From NCBI GenBank assembly GCA_050330995.1, contig JBHJHI010000019.1, positions 30,898 to 94,897 on the forward strand: a DNA stretch of 64,000 bases, in the 5' to 3' direction. How positions within the stretch are numbered: position 1 is the stretch's first letter; the number at the start of each line of letters is the position of its first letter. The stretch is from Thermohalobaculum sp050330995. GTDB taxonomy: Bacteria > Pseudomonadota > Alphaproteobacteria > Rhodobacterales > Rhodobacteraceae. Below are positions 15,847-25,066 of the stretch, piece after piece. Below the pieces are notes generated by a model, which saw only the letters and a list, made by a program, of their open reading frames with translations, did not search any database and was not told where the DNA came from. A program made the position numbers and the translations under genes.

Positions 15847-16934
15847 GCGTCCCCGCGAGCGCCCGTGGGACCGCCCCGCGGCCCTTTCGCCCGCGCCTCG
15901 CGCGCGGCTCAGAGCTGGCCGAGCGCGACCCGGTCCACGAGCCCGCGCGCGACAAGCGAAGCGAGGTCAAGTGGACCCTCGCGATCCTCGGCCTCTGGTT
16001 CGGCTGGGCGGTGCTCACCTTCTCCGTCGCGGGCATCGGGCAGGGGCGCACGGTGGTGCCGATCCCGTTCATGCTGATGGCCGGGATCGCCTGCTGGTGG
16101 GGCGCCGAGCGGCTGGTGAGGGACCGCGGCATGGTCTGGCCGGGCTCGATGCTGGGGCTTCTCGGCGGGGCCTCCTTCGCGCTCGCGCTCTCGCTCGCGA
16201 CGCCGGGGCTTCGCGCGCTGCCGGGGCTCGAATACGTCACCGTGATCTACTCCGGCACCACGCTCGGCATGATGGTATTCGCTTGGCGCTTTCGCCTGGC
16301 CGGGCTGATCTCGCCGATCGTGACTTTCTCGGTGATCTCGCTGTTCCTGGTCTTCAAGGGCACGGACCCGGAGGGCTGGCGCGCGATCGAGGGGATCAGC
16401 CCGCGCGGCTTCCTCGCCGCCTTCATCGACAACCCGACCAACATGGCCGTGTTCGGCACGCTGGCCGCGCTCGCGATGTGGCGCGCGCGCTGGCTCGACC
16501 TCTACGGCGACTGGCACGCGCTGCAGGCGGCGCGGCCGCTGCACATCATCGGCGCGGCGATCGTGGCTCTCGTGGCCGGGCGCCTGGCCGAGCTGCTGCC
16601 GACGGGAGCGACGGTGACGGTGCTAGCCGTGCTCTACGTCGCCGGCTTCCTCTGGGCGATGCGGATCGATCGCCTGCCGGTGCTAGTGGCGATCTGGCTC
16701 GCGATGGCGCGGCCTCTGGTCGACGCGCTCGCGGTGCTGACCCGCAGCGATCTGGCGTGGTGGGAGACGGGCTCGGCCATCACCATCGTCACCGCCTCGG
16801 GCATGGTGCTCTGGGGGTGGACCCGCCAGCGGGTGTTCGTGCCGATCGGCTGGACGCTGCAGCCGCGGCATATCCTGCGGAACTGGCCGGAGCGGGTGAT
16901 CTGGCCGTATCGGCCCGAGCGCGAGGCGGACTGA
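15843..16934 (+). CDS. Multi-span membrane protein between hslV and hslU
   Basis: 363-residue integral membrane protein of no family I recognise. After a basic, Pro-rich cytoplasmic start (residues 1-43) there are about nine hydrophobic segments, for example WTLAILGLWFGWAVLTFSVA and LIWLA-type helices near AILAIW, ending in a short basic tail. The ATG overlaps the hslV stop (ATGA), so it is translationally coupled to hslV. There are no obvious charged motifs inside helices to suggest a transporter class. It resembles the uncharacterised tripartite-type small-molecule membrane proteins of Rhodobacterales only in general build. Confidence 0.65.
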   Translation: MSVPASARGTAPRPFRPRLARGSELAERDPVHEPARDKRSEVKWTLAILGLWFGWAVLTFSVAGIGQGRTVVPIPFMLMAGIACWWGAERLVRDRGMVWPGSMLGLLGGASFALALSLATPGLRALPGLEYVTVIYSGTTLGMMVFAWRFRLAGLISPIVTFSVISLFLVFKGTDPEGWRAIEGISPRGFLAAFIDNPTNMAVFGTLAALAMWRARWLDLYGDWHALQAARPLHIIGAAIVALVAGRLAELLPTGATVTVLAVLYVAGFLWAMRIDRLPVLVAIWLAMARPLVDALAVLTRSDLAWWETGSAITIVTASGMVLWGWTRQRVFVPIGWTLQPRHILRNWPERVIWPYRPEREAD

Positions 16935-17200
16935 AGCGCGACCATTCGGACGGGGAGGGCTACCACGGAACGAGCGGGCGCGGAGATGAGTGCTCGCAGC
17001 GCTGACGCCTCGTCTCCGGGGTCTCTCGTCCCACCCGGGTGCTTCGCCGGGCGTTCCGGCCGGGCGGAGACCTCGCTCCCGTCGTGCGAGGCGTCTGCGA
17101 ACCTCCGGCTCGACACGAGCGCGTACCGGCCTTCGTTGTCGTCGCGACGGATCGGGACCGTAGCCTCCGGCCGTCCGCGGCGCAGCCGGAGCGACGTGCG

Positions 17201-18004
17201 ATGAACGGACAGGACGGCGACGGCGCGGCGAGCGAGGCGGTGGCCCGCCTGGCGGCGCTCGGCGACGATCCGGTGGCGATCGTCTTCCTCGGCGCGACGC
17301 TGACGGCGCTCGCGACCGGGCTCGGTGCGCTGCCCTTCCTGTTCGCCCGCCGCGTCGGCGGGCGCACGCTCGGCGCGGCCAGCGCCGTGGCCGCGGGGCT
17401 CATGCTCGCGGCGAGCCATGCCCTGCTCGTCGAGGGGCAGGCGGTCGATCGCGCGCTCCTGCTCGGCGGCGTCCTCGCGGGGTTCGCGGCGATCGTCGCG
17501 AGCGATCGCCTCCTCGGCGAGAGCGCGAAGACGGGCGTCGCCGATCTTCACGGAGCCGACGCGCGCAAGGCGCTCCTGATCCTCGGCGTGATGACGGCGC
17601 ACTCCTTCGCCGAGGGCGTCGGCGTGGGCGTCGCCTACGGCGGACGCGAGGGGCTCGGCGCCTACGTCACGGCCGCTATCGCGCTGCACAACGTGCCCGA
17701 GGGCCTCGCCATCGCGCTGGTGCTGGTGCCGCGCGGCACGGCCGTGTGGAAGGCGGCGCTCTGGGCGGTGTTCACCTCGCTGCCGCAGCCGATCATGGCG
17801 GTGCCCTCGTTCCTGTTCGTCGAGACCTTCGCGCCCTTCCTGCCCGTCGGCCTCGGCCTCGCCGCGGGCGCGATGGTCTGGATGGTCTTCGCCGAACTGA
17901 TCCCCGACGCCTTCGAGAACGCCACGCCCGAGGCCACCGCCACCGCGTTGACGCTCGCCTTCGCGGCGATGCTCGGCGTCCAGTTCTTCCTGATCGGTGG
18001 CTGA
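17201..18004 (+). CDS. ZIP-family divalent metal transporter
   Basis: 267-residue inner-membrane protein with about eight helices. The two metal-binding helices are clear: HSFAEGVGVG (134-143) and HNVPEGLAIA (163-172), the hallmark of ZIP transporters for zinc, iron and related ions. GAMVWMVFAELIPDAFENA near the C-terminus is also family-typical. A GGAGCGAC sequence serves as a weak ribosome site. It is on the same strand between the hslV pair and hslU, with 196-266-base gaps on either side, so it may be transcribed on its own. Confidence 0.9.
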   Translation: MNGQDGDGAASEAVARLAALGDDPVAIVFLGATLTALATGLGALPFLFARRVGGRTLGAASAVAAGLMLAASHALLVEGQAVDRALLLGGVLAGFAAIVASDRLLGESAKTGVADLHGADARKALLILGVMTAHSFAEGVGVGVAYGGREGLGAYVTAAIALHNVPEGLAIALVLVPRGTAVWKAALWAVFTSLPQPIMAVPSFLFVETFAPFLPVGLGLAAGAMVWMVFAELIPDAFENATPEATATALTLAFAAMLGVQFFLIGG

Positions 18005-18227
18005 GCGGGTCTCGGGGTCGGGCGGGCTTCGCTCCGACCCTCGGGCGATGGTGACCCCCGCGCCCGCTCGATTGCCGCCCGTCCGGGCGTCGCGGCGGCG
18101 CGCGGGGGACGGGGCGGAGACGTCCGGGCCCGGGCGGTCGAGGCGAAGGGGCGTTCGGCCGCCCCTCTTCCCGGCGCGCGGACGCGGGACTACCTGCCCG
18201 GGACCCCGTCCGGAGAGGAGCCCGCGC

Positions 18228-19532
18228 ATGTCCACCCTGACGCCTCGCGAGATCGTCTCCGAGCTCGACCGCTTCATCGTCGGCCAGCGCCCCGCGAAGC
18301 GCGCCGTCGCCATCGCGCTTCGCAACCGCTGGCGGCGCCAGCAGCTCGACGGGACCATGCGCGAGGAGGTGAGCCCGAAGAACATCCTGATGATCGGGCC
18401 CACCGGCGTCGGCAAGACCGAGATCTCGCGTCGTCTCGCCAAGCTCGCCAACGCGCCGTTCCTGAAGGTCGAGGCCACCAAGTTCACCGAGGTCGGCTAC
18501 GTCGGGCGCGACGTCGAGCAGATCGTGCGCGATCTGGTCGAGACCGCGATGGCGATGGCGCGCAACCAGAAGCGCGAGGAGATGCGCCCCTCGGCCGAGG
18601 CCGCGGCCGAGGAACGCGTGCTCTCGGCGCTCGTCGGCGAGCACGCGTCGAGCACCACGCGCGAGAGCTTCCGGCGCAAGCTGCGCGCGGGCTCGCTCGA
18701 CCAGACCGAGATCGAGCTCGACGTCGCCGACACCTCGAACCCGATGCCCTTCCTCGACCTCCCCGGCATGGGCCAGCAGGGCGGCATGGCCTCGCTCGGC
18801 GACATCTTCGGCAAGGCGTTCTCGGGGCGCACCAAGCGCCGGCGCATGACGGTGGCCGAGAGCCACGAGGTCCTGCTCACCGAGGAGGCCGACAAGATGA
18901 TCGATCAGGAGACCATCACCCGCGAGGCGATCCGGCTAGTCGAGCAGAACGGCATCGTCTTCCTCGACGAGATCGACAAGGTCGCCGCGCCCTCGTCGCG
19001 CCAGGGCGCCGACGTCAGCCGCGAGGGCGTGCAGCGCGACCTGCTGCCCTTGATCGAGGGCACGACGGTGACCACCAAGCACGGCGCGGTGAAGACCGAT
19101 CACATCCTGTTCATCGCCTCGGGCGCCTTCCACACCGCCAAGCCCTCGGACCTCCTGCCCGAGCTTCAGGGCCGGCTGCCGATCCGGGTGGAGCTGGGCG
19201 CGCTGACCGAGGCCGACTTCCGCGCCATCCTGACCGACACCGACTACGCGCTGACCCGCCAGTACACCGCGCTGATGGCGGCCGAAGGGGTGACGCTCGA
19301 CTTCGCCGAGGACGGGGTCGCCGCCCTCGCGCGCATCGCGGCGGAGGTCAACGCCGAGGTCGAGAACATCGGCGCACGCCGGCTGCACACGGTGCTAGAG
19401 CGGGTGCTGGAGGAGCTGTCCTACACCGCCCCCGACCGCACCGGCGAGACGGTGACGGTGGACCGGGCGATGGTGGAGGCGCAGTTGGCCGATCTGGCGC
19501 GGCAGAGTGATCTGCGGCGGTACGTTCTGTAG
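18228..19532 (+). CDS. hslU: ATP-dependent protease ATPase subunit HslU
   Basis: 434-residue AAA+ unfoldase that feeds substrates to HslV. Walker A GPTGVGKTEISRRLAKLA is at about residues 58-75, the pore loop GYVGRDVE at about 88-95, Walker B GIVFLDEIDKVAAP near 243, and the arginine/sensor-2 motif ENIGARRLHTVLERVLEE near 385. The last residues, SDLRRYVL, are the tail that docks into HslV pockets. A GGAGAGGAG site precedes the ATG. It is separated from hslV by 2.4 kb carrying two other membrane genes, whereas the two are usually adjacent. Confidence 0.98.
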   Translation: MSTLTPREIVSELDRFIVGQRPAKRAVAIALRNRWRRQQLDGTMREEVSPKNILMIGPTGVGKTEISRRLAKLANAPFLKVEATKFTEVGYVGRDVEQIVRDLVETAMAMARNQKREEMRPSAEAAAEERVLSALVGEHASSTTRESFRRKLRAGSLDQTEIELDVADTSNPMPFLDLPGMGQQGGMASLGDIFGKAFSGRTKRRRMTVAESHEVLLTEEADKMIDQETITREAIRLVEQNGIVFLDEIDKVAAPSSRQGADVSREGVQRDLLPLIEGTTVTTKHGAVKTDHILFIASGAFHTAKPSDLLPELQGRLPIRVELGALTEADFRAILTDTDYALTRQYTALMAAEGVTLDFAEDGVAALARIAAEVNAEVENIGARRLHTVLERVLEELSYTAPDRTGETVTVDRAMVEAQLADLARQSDLRRYVL

Positions 19533-19822
19533 GTCTCGAGCAGACGCCGGAGCCCTGGAACTTCGCGCGCCGCCGCCCCGGCGCGCGATCCCGACCGGTG
19601 ATCGCGTTCACGGCCCGAGCGAGGGGACGCCCGATCCCGTCCCTCCGCACGGCCCCGACCGACACCGGCTTCGCGGCGCCGCGTCGGCGCCGGGTGGAAA
19701 CGTACCGCCCGCGCCCGCCGAAAACTCGGGACCAGATCCGCGTACGGTTGGCCCAAATTGCGCCACGCTCGCTGCCTAGCGTCCTCGGGGCTCAGCCAGG
19801 GGCGAGTGCGGGAACACGATAG

Positions 19823-20272
19823 ATGGGTAGATCGCGCACCGTCGGCTTCGTCGCCGTCGCCGGCTTCGTCCTTCTCTCGCCGGCGGTCTATCAACTGTTC
19901 GGTTATCACACGATCTGGCTTCGGCCGTGGGTCATGTATTCGGGCGTCGGGGTCGGGGTCCTCGATGGCGAGTTCGTGGTGCGCACGGACGGCGAGGCGA
20001 CGCGCAGACTGACGCCTCTCGAGGCGTTCGGGCTCGATCGTTACCCGTTGAGCTACTACTACCGGTTCGAGCAACGCGTCGACGGGCCCGAGACGATCGG
20101 TGAGCTCGCGGCACCTACCTGCAAGCAGCTCTCGCCGGGCGAGGCGCTCTCCTTCGAGGGCGCGGTCGGGACGCGTCGGGGCTGGGCCCCGCTGGCGGTG
20201 CGCGACGTTTGCGCCGAGACCCGCCACGGCACGGCCGGACACGACAGTGCGGAGACGGCGAGCCTTGACTGA
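19823..20272 (+). CDS. Uncharacterised membrane-anchored protein upstream of HTTM gene
   Basis: 149-residue protein with an N-terminal signal anchor (residues about 7-25, VGFVAVAGFVLLSPAVYQLF) and an extracytoplasmic domain with no recognised family. Notable pieces are YSGVGVGVLDGEFVVRTDGE and DRYPLSYYYRFEQRV, and two cysteines far apart. It overlaps the HTTM gene by eight bases, so the pair are probably co-translated; similar short companions are seen beside other HTTM genes. Function unknown. Confidence 0.65.
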   Translation: MGRSRTVGFVAVAGFVLLSPAVYQLFGYHTIWLRPWVMYSGVGVGVLDGEFVVRTDGEATRRLTPLEAFGLDRYPLSYYYRFEQRVDGPETIGELAAPTCKQLSPGEALSFEGAVGTRRGWAPLAVRDVCAETRHGTAGHDSAETASLD

Positions 20273-21101
20273 CAGCCTTCGCGATACGATCGCCCGCTGG
20301 GTCGACCTCGAAGGATCGACCCGGCCCGCCGCGTTGATGCGCCTCGGCCTCGGCCTCATCGTCTGGATCCGCTTCGGCGACACGCTCGCTCCCTTCGAGG
20401 CGGCGCACCTCGTGCTCGGCGTTCACGGCGCCATCGTGCTGCTCTTCGCGACGCTCGTCGTCATCGGCCTGCTGACGCGGGTCGCGCTCGCCGGGCTCGC
20501 TCTGTCGCTCGCCTTCGGCTACTTCGTGCTCGGCGGCGGCTACGGTGTCGCGGGATGGTATCACCACCACGTCTACCTGCTGGTAAGCGCCGCCTTCCTG
20601 CTCGCGCTGACGCCCTGCGGGCGTTCCTACTCGGTCGATCGCCTGCTCGCCCTGCGCGCCGGCCACGCCGCCGAGGAGCGCGGTCCGCTCTGGGGGCAGG
20701 CCCTGATCGGCCTGCAGCTGAGCGCGATCTACTTCTGGGCCGCGGTCGACAAGACAGATCTCGCCTTCCTCTCCGGCGAGCGGCTCGAGCAGACCTTCGT
20801 CTGGGTCTACAGCGGCCGCGTTCTGGAGGCCTGGTTGATCTGGCAGCCGTTCCTGGCGCTCGCCTCGGTCGGCGTGGTCGTGCTCGAATACGTCCTCGCC
20901 GTCGCGATCCACGTGCGCCGCTGGCAACCGGTCGCACTGCCCGTCGGTTTCGGGCTTCACGCGGCGTTCTACCTGTTCTTGCCGGTCAACACCTACTCGG
21001 TCACGATGATGCTGCTCTATCTGGCGCTGCTCGATCCGCAGGCGGTGCATCGGTTCATCGACAGGATGCAGGGTCACGCCCCGGCGGTGCATCGTCCGTG
21101 A
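20265..21101 (+). CDS. HTTM-domain membrane protein
   Basis: 278-residue membrane protein related to the HTTM domain of vitamin K-dependent gamma-carboxylase. The diagnostic region is YHHHVYLLVSAAFLLALTPC, followed directly by GRSYSVDRLLAL. It has about seven helices. A TTG at 20265 is proposed as start because GGAG lies 10 bases upstream and the frame overlaps the preceding stop by only eight bases; the first ATG (20338) would lose part of the N-terminal helix region. Bacterial HTTM proteins have no proven activity; carboxylation or quinone-linked chemistry is only a possibility. Confidence 0.75.
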   Translation: MTDSLRDTIARWVDLEGSTRPAALMRLGLGLIVWIRFGDTLAPFEAAHLVLGVHGAIVLLFATLVVIGLLTRVALAGLALSLAFGYFVLGGGYGVAGWYHHHVYLLVSAAFLLALTPCGRSYSVDRLLALRAGHAAEERGPLWGQALIGLQLSAIYFWAAVDKTDLAFLSGERLEQTFVWVYSGRVLEAWLIWQPFLALASVGVVVLEYVLAVAIHVRRWQPVALPVGFGLHAAFYLFLPVNTYSVTMMLLYLALLDPQAVHRFIDRMQGHAPAVHRP

Positions 21102-21224
21102 CGGGCGATGCCCGTTCCACAGCGCCTGCACCCGGCTCGTGAGGCCGTGCGGGCACACGGCCTCGATCTCGACGGGGGCAGGGCCCGACCTGGAGCCGAC
21201 GCGCCACGGTGCCTGCCGTAGCCT

Positions 21225-22109
21225 TCAGCCGGCCGCCTCCCCCGCGATCTGCAACAGATACCGCCCGTAGCCGTTCTTCTTCAGCGCCTCGCCCTGCGCT
21301 CTCAGCGCCTCCACCCCGATCCAGCCCGAGCGGAAAGCGATCTCCTCGGGCACGGCGATGCGCTGGGATTGCACGTCCTCGGTCACCTGCATGAAGTTCG
21401 AGGCCTTGGCGAGGCTGTCGTGCGTGCCGGTGTCGAACCAGGTGTAGCCCCGGCCCAGCAACTCGACGAACAGGCGTCCGCGGCCGAGATAGGCGGCGTT
21501 GACGTCGGTGATCTCCAGCTCGCCGCGCGGCGAGGGCTCGATCCCGCTCGCGATGTCGAGCACGTCGTTGTCGTAGACGTAGAGCCCGGTGACCGCCCAG
21601 TGCGAGCGCGGCACCTCGGGCTTCTCCTCGATCGCGGTGGCGCGGCCGGTGTCGTCGAAGCTGACCACGCCGAAACGCTCGGGGTCGCGCACGCGGTAGC
21701 CGAACACGGTCGCGCCGTCGCCCGCCTCGGCGCGGCGGATCGCGCCGAGGATCTTCTCGGTGAGGCGATGGCCGTAGAAGATGTTGTCGCCGAGCACGAG
21801 GGTGACGCAGTCGCGCCCGACGAAGTCGCGCCCGATCAGGAAGGCCTGCGCGAGCCCGTCCGGGCTCGCCTGCTCGGCGTAGCTCAGCCGCAGGCCCCAC
21901 TGCGAGCCGTCGCCGAGCAGCCCCTCGAAGGCCGCGCGGTCCTGCGGCGTGGTGATGACCAGGATCTCGCGCACGCCGCCGAGCATCAGCGTCGTCAGCG
22001 GATAGTAGATCATCGGCTTGTCGAACACCGGCAGGAGCTGTTTCGACACCGCCTTGGTCACGGGGTAGAGCCGCGTGCCCGACCCGCCCGCGAGGATGAT
22101 GCCCTTCAC
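21225..22109 (-). CDS. rfbA: Glucose-1-phosphate thymidylyltransferase RmlA
   Basis: 294-residue nucleotidyltransferase making dTDP-glucose from glucose-1-phosphate and dTTP, the first step of dTDP-rhamnose synthesis. The signature KGIILAGGSGTRLYPVTKAV is at the start, with LVLGDNIFYGH and VEEKP-like AIEEKPEVPRSHWAVTGLY and WFDTGTHDSLAKA. A GTG start overlaps the rfbD stop (GTGA), and no other nearby start preserves the nucleotide-binding loop. It is the last gene of the rfb operon. Confidence 0.96.
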   Translation of the reverse strand: MKGIILAGGSGTRLYPVTKAVSKQLLPVFDKPMIYYPLTTLMLGGVREILVITTPQDRAAFEGLLGDGSQWGLRLSYAEQASPDGLAQAFLIGRDFVGRDCVTLVLGDNIFYGHRLTEKILGAIRRAEAGDGATVFGYRVRDPERFGVVSFDDTGRATAIEEKPEVPRSHWAVTGLYVYDNDVLDIASGIEPSPRGELEITDVNAAYLGRGRLFVELLGRGYTWFDTGTHDSLAKASNFMQVTEDVQSQRIAVPEEIAFRSGWIGVEALRAQGEALKKNGYGRYLLQIAGEAAG

Positions 22110-23005
22110 GACTTCACCCGCTCGGGCAGGTGCTCGTTCAGCATGCGGTCGAGCCCGTCCGACCAGTGCGGCATCTCCAGCCCATGCACCTCCGCGAGCT
22201 TCGCGCAGTCGAGCACCGAGTAGGCCGGCCGCTTGGCGGGCGTCGGGAACTCGGCGGTGGTGATGGCGTCGACCGGCACCGAGCGCCCGGTGACGGGCGC
22301 CGAGCGCTCGACGATGGCGCGCGCGAAGCCGCACCACGTCACCTCGCCCGAGCCGGTGCAGTGAAACAGCCCGAAGGCCGGGTCGCCCTCGGGCGCGGCG
22401 GCGAGGCGGGGCACCATGGCGAGGATCGCCGCGGCGAGATCGCCCGCGAAGGTCGGGCTGCCGCGCTGGTCGTCGACCACGCGCAGCCGGTCGCGCTCGG
22501 ACGCGAGGCGCAGCATGGTCTTGACGAAGTTGCCCCCGTGCACGCCGTGCACCCAGGCGGTGCGCAGGATGACGTGGCGCGGGCAGGCGCTCGCGACGCG
22601 ACGCTCGCCGTCGAGCTTGGAGCGGCCGTAGCTGCCGAGCGGCGAGACCGGGTCCTCCTCGCGGTAGGGCGTGCTCGCAGTGCCGTCGAACACGTAGTCG
22701 GTCGAGACGTGCACGAGCGCGGCGCCGTTCTCGTGGGCTGCGAGCGCGAGGTTCTCAGGGCCGTCGGCGTTGCCGGCCGTAGCCGCCTCCGGCTCCTCCT
22801 CGGCCTTGTCGACCTTGTTGTAGGCGGTGGCGTTGACCACGACGCGGGGCTCGTGGCGGGCCACCGTCTCGAAGCACGCGGCGCGGTCGGTGATGTCGCG
22901 CCCGTCGCGCGCGAGGGCGGTGACGGTGAGCCCGGCCTCCGGCGCGCGGCGCGCGACCTCCCAGCCGAGCTGGCCTTGGGCGCCGAGGAGCAGGATGTCG
23001 ACCAT
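22106..23005 (-). CDS. rfbD: dTDP-4-dehydrorhamnose reductase RmlD
   Basis: 299-residue short-chain dehydrogenase that performs the final reduction to dTDP-L-rhamnose using NAD(P)H. It has the Rossmann motif GAQGQLGWEV (8-17), VVNATAYNKVDKAEEE, HVSTDYVFDGT, the catalytic pair YGRSKLDGE and VHGVHGGNFVKTML. A GGAAAGGA ribosome site precedes the ATG at 23005. It overlaps rfbA by four bases. Confidence 0.96.
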   Translation of the reverse strand: MVDILLLGAQGQLGWEVARRAPEAGLTVTALARDGRDITDRAACFETVARHEPRVVVNATAYNKVDKAEEEPEAATAGNADGPENLALAAHENGAALVHVSTDYVFDGTASTPYREEDPVSPLGSYGRSKLDGERRVASACPRHVILRTAWVHGVHGGNFVKTMLRLASERDRLRVVDDQRGSPTFAGDLAAAILAMVPRLAAAPEGDPAFGLFHCTGSGEVTWCGFARAIVERSAPVTGRSVPVDAITTAEFPTPAKRPAYSVLDCAKLAEVHGLEMPHWSDGLDRMLNEHLPERVKS

Positions 23006-23159
23006 GGGGTCCTTTCCGGAGCGTTCGTCCTGCCCGGCCCTCGCGGCCGGGCGCCGGGTCAACGCAACGCGGGACAAGCGGCTCCCGACGAGATGCCGGG
23101 GCGTTCCTCGGCCCGAGCGGACCGCCCAGGCGTCACGAAAACGAACGGCCGGAGCGCCG

Positions 23160-23178
23160 GGCCCGATCCGACCGGGCC
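23160..23178 (-). terminator. Hairpin downstream of the SDR gene (CCCGATC family)
   Basis: GGCCCG at 23160-23165 pairs with CGGGCC at 23173-23178 around ATCCGAC. It lies 10 bases after the SDR stop codon and before rfbD on the minus strand, so if it terminates, rfbDA need their own promoter or read-through. No T run. Confidence 0.45.
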
Positions 23179-23188
23179 GGGCGGCGCC

Positions 23189-24202
23189 CTAGAGCCTGAG
23201 CAGGCCGCCGTGCAGTTCCAGCGCGGCGATCTCGCGGCGCATCTCCTCCAGGCGGCGATACCAGGCGAGAGTGATGGTGCGCTCGTCCTTCTCCAGCCCC
23301 TCGTCCATCGCGCGGCAGATCTCGGCCACGCCGTCGGCGGCGACGCGCGCCGCCTTCCAGCCGAGCGCTTCGATCTTGTCGAAGGAGACGCGGTAGCTGC
23401 GGTGGTCGACGTCGCCGTAGAACTCGACCTCGACGTCGCGCGGCACGTAGTCGGCCACGATCTCGGCCAGCGGGCTGAGCTGGTAGACGTTGGCTTCGGA
23501 GCCGACGTTGAAGATCTGGCCCGAGACCTTCCCGGCCGGCGCGGTCAGCATGAAGATCTGCGCGGACGCCGTGTCCTTGACGTGGACCATGGGCCGCCAC
23601 TGCGTCCCGTCGCGCATCAGCGGCAGCCGCCCGGTCTTGTAGGCGCCGTAGGTCATGCCGTTGATCGCGAGGTCGAAGCGCATCCGGGGCGAGAGCCCGT
23701 AGACAGTCGCCTGGCGCAGCACCACCACGCAGAAGTCGTCGGAGGCCAGGCGCAGCACGTCGTGCTCGGCCTTCTCGTTGGCGATGGCGTAGGTGGTGAG
23801 CGGGTTGGTCGGCCAGCTCTCGTCGACCACGGTCTCCTTGTCTTGGAAGCCGTAGATCGAGCACGACGAGGGCAGCACGTAGCGCTTGACGCCGGCCTCC
23901 TTGGCGAGCGCGGCGGTGGACGAGCGCGCGCGCCAGTTGATCGCGAGCGTCTCCTTGCGGAATTCCTCGCCCGACGGATCGTTCGAGATCGCGACCAGGT
24001 CGATCACCGCCTCGGCGCCTTCGAGGTCGTCGATGGTCAGGAACCGGCTGTCGGCGCGGCGCTTCGTGAGCCGCTCGTGCTCGGGCAGCGTGTCGCCGAA
24101 AAAGAAGCGGTCGAGCGCCACGACGTCGTGACCCTCCTCCAGCAGCATCGGCACCAGCACGGCTCCAATGTAGCCGCCCGCGCCCGTGACCACGACCTTC
24201 AT
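23189..24202 (-). CDS. NAD-dependent epimerase/dehydratase (extended SDR), not RmlB
   Basis: 337-residue extended short-chain dehydrogenase acting presumably on a nucleotide sugar. The Rossmann motif VVVTGAGGYIGAVL opens the protein, and the catalytic region is LPSSCSIYGFQ followed by TTYAIANEKAEHDVL. Here the usual Tyr-x3-Lys is Tyr138-x3-Asn142, with a lysine at 144, an unusual departure. WRPMVHVKDTASA and the substrate region are otherwise regular. It lies four bases after rfbC and upstream of rfbD, in the position rmlB would normally occupy, but the sequence lacks clear RmlB motifs. Reaction unknown. Confidence 0.8.
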   Translation of the reverse strand: MKVVVTGAGGYIGAVLVPMLLEEGHDVVALDRFFFGDTLPEHERLTKRRADSRFLTIDDLEGAEAVIDLVAISNDPSGEEFRKETLAINWRARSSTAALAKEAGVKRYVLPSSCSIYGFQDKETVVDESWPTNPLTTYAIANEKAEHDVLRLASDDFCVVVLRQATVYGLSPRMRFDLAINGMTYGAYKTGRLPLMRDGTQWRPMVHVKDTASAQIFMLTAPAGKVSGQIFNVGSEANVYQLSPLAEIVADYVPRDVEVEFYGDVDHRSYRVSFDKIEALGWKAARVAADGVAEICRAMDEGLEKDERTITLAWYRRLEEMRREIAALELHGGLLRL

Positions 24203-24206
24203 GGCC

Positions 24207-24791
24207 TCACTCTCCCTCGTAGTCGAACAGACTGTCGATATCGGCGAGTCGTGGCTGCTTCGTGTCCTTGTCCGACAGGATCGCCGCGTCGCCGCCGCCG
24301 AGCGGCCCGAGGTTCCAGTCAATGCCGAGCGCCGGGTCGTTCCACAGGATGCCGTGATCGTGCTCGCGCGAGTAGTAGTTGGTGACCTTGTAGATCACCT
24401 CGGTGCCCGGCTCCAACGTGATGAAGCCGTGCGCGAAGCCGATCGGCACCAGGATCTGCTCCCAGCCCTCGGCGCTGAGGCGCGCCGAGACGTGACGCCC
24501 GAACGTCGGCGAGCCCCTGCGGATGTCGACCGCGACGTCGAGGATCGCGCCCTTGACCACGCGCACGAGCTTGTCCTGCGCGAACGGCGGCGACTGGTAG
24601 TGCAGCCCGCGGATCGTGCCGGCATCGGCCGAGAGCGAGGGGTTGTCCTGCACGAAGTCCAGCTCGATCCCGGCCTCGGCGAAGGCGCGCTTGTTGTAGG
24701 TCTCGGAGAAGAAGCCGCGGTGATCGCCGAACTTGCGCGGCCTGACGATCTTCACGCTCGGTATCTCCAGCGTCTCGACGTGCACGCTCAT
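24207..24791 (-). CDS. rfbC: dTDP-4-dehydrorhamnose 3,5-epimerase RmlC
   Basis: 194-residue cupin-fold epimerase. Characteristic sequence includes FGDHRGFFSETYNKRAF, RGLHYQSPPFAQDKLVRV (catalytic His in RGLHYQ), GRHVSARLSAEGWEQ and FAHGFITLEPGTEVIYKVTN with the active-site tyrosine following at NYYSREHD. An ATG with GGGAGGG site starts it. First gene of the operon rfbC-SDR-rfbD-rfbA, which is divergent from a flavoprotein gene. Confidence 0.96.
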   Translation of the reverse strand: MSVHVETLEIPSVKIVRPRKFGDHRGFFSETYNKRAFAEAGIELDFVQDNPSLSADAGTIRGLHYQSPPFAQDKLVRVVKGAILDVAVDIRRGSPTFGRHVSARLSAEGWEQILVPIGFAHGFITLEPGTEVIYKVTNYYSREHDHGILWNDPALGIDWNLGPLGGGDAAILSDKDTKQPRLADIDSLFDYEGE

Positions 24792-25066
24792 CGCGTCCCT
24801 CCCGCGCTCGGCCCCCGCGGTGCATAGCCGCGCCCCGGAGCGTGATCAACGCCCTGCCGCAGGCGCGAAGACGAAAGATCGCGCCCCGCGCGACCCGCGC
24901 GCGATCGCCCACGCCGGACCGTTCCGGGGGACGGGCAGGGTGGTCGCGCCCCCGCGACGCGGCCGCCTCGGCCCTGTCCCGGGGCGCCGCGACCGCCCTC
25001 GCCCGAGCGCCTCGTCGCGCGCCATGCTCGCCTCGGCCGGAGCCGCCCGTCCCCGGAGAATCGGGG

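Noticed and set aside
23189..24202. Calling the SDR gene rmlB (dTDP-glucose 4,6-dehydratase)
   Set aside because: Length is similar but the Tyr-x3-Lys motif and RmlB-specific catalytic residues were not found, so only the family was stated.
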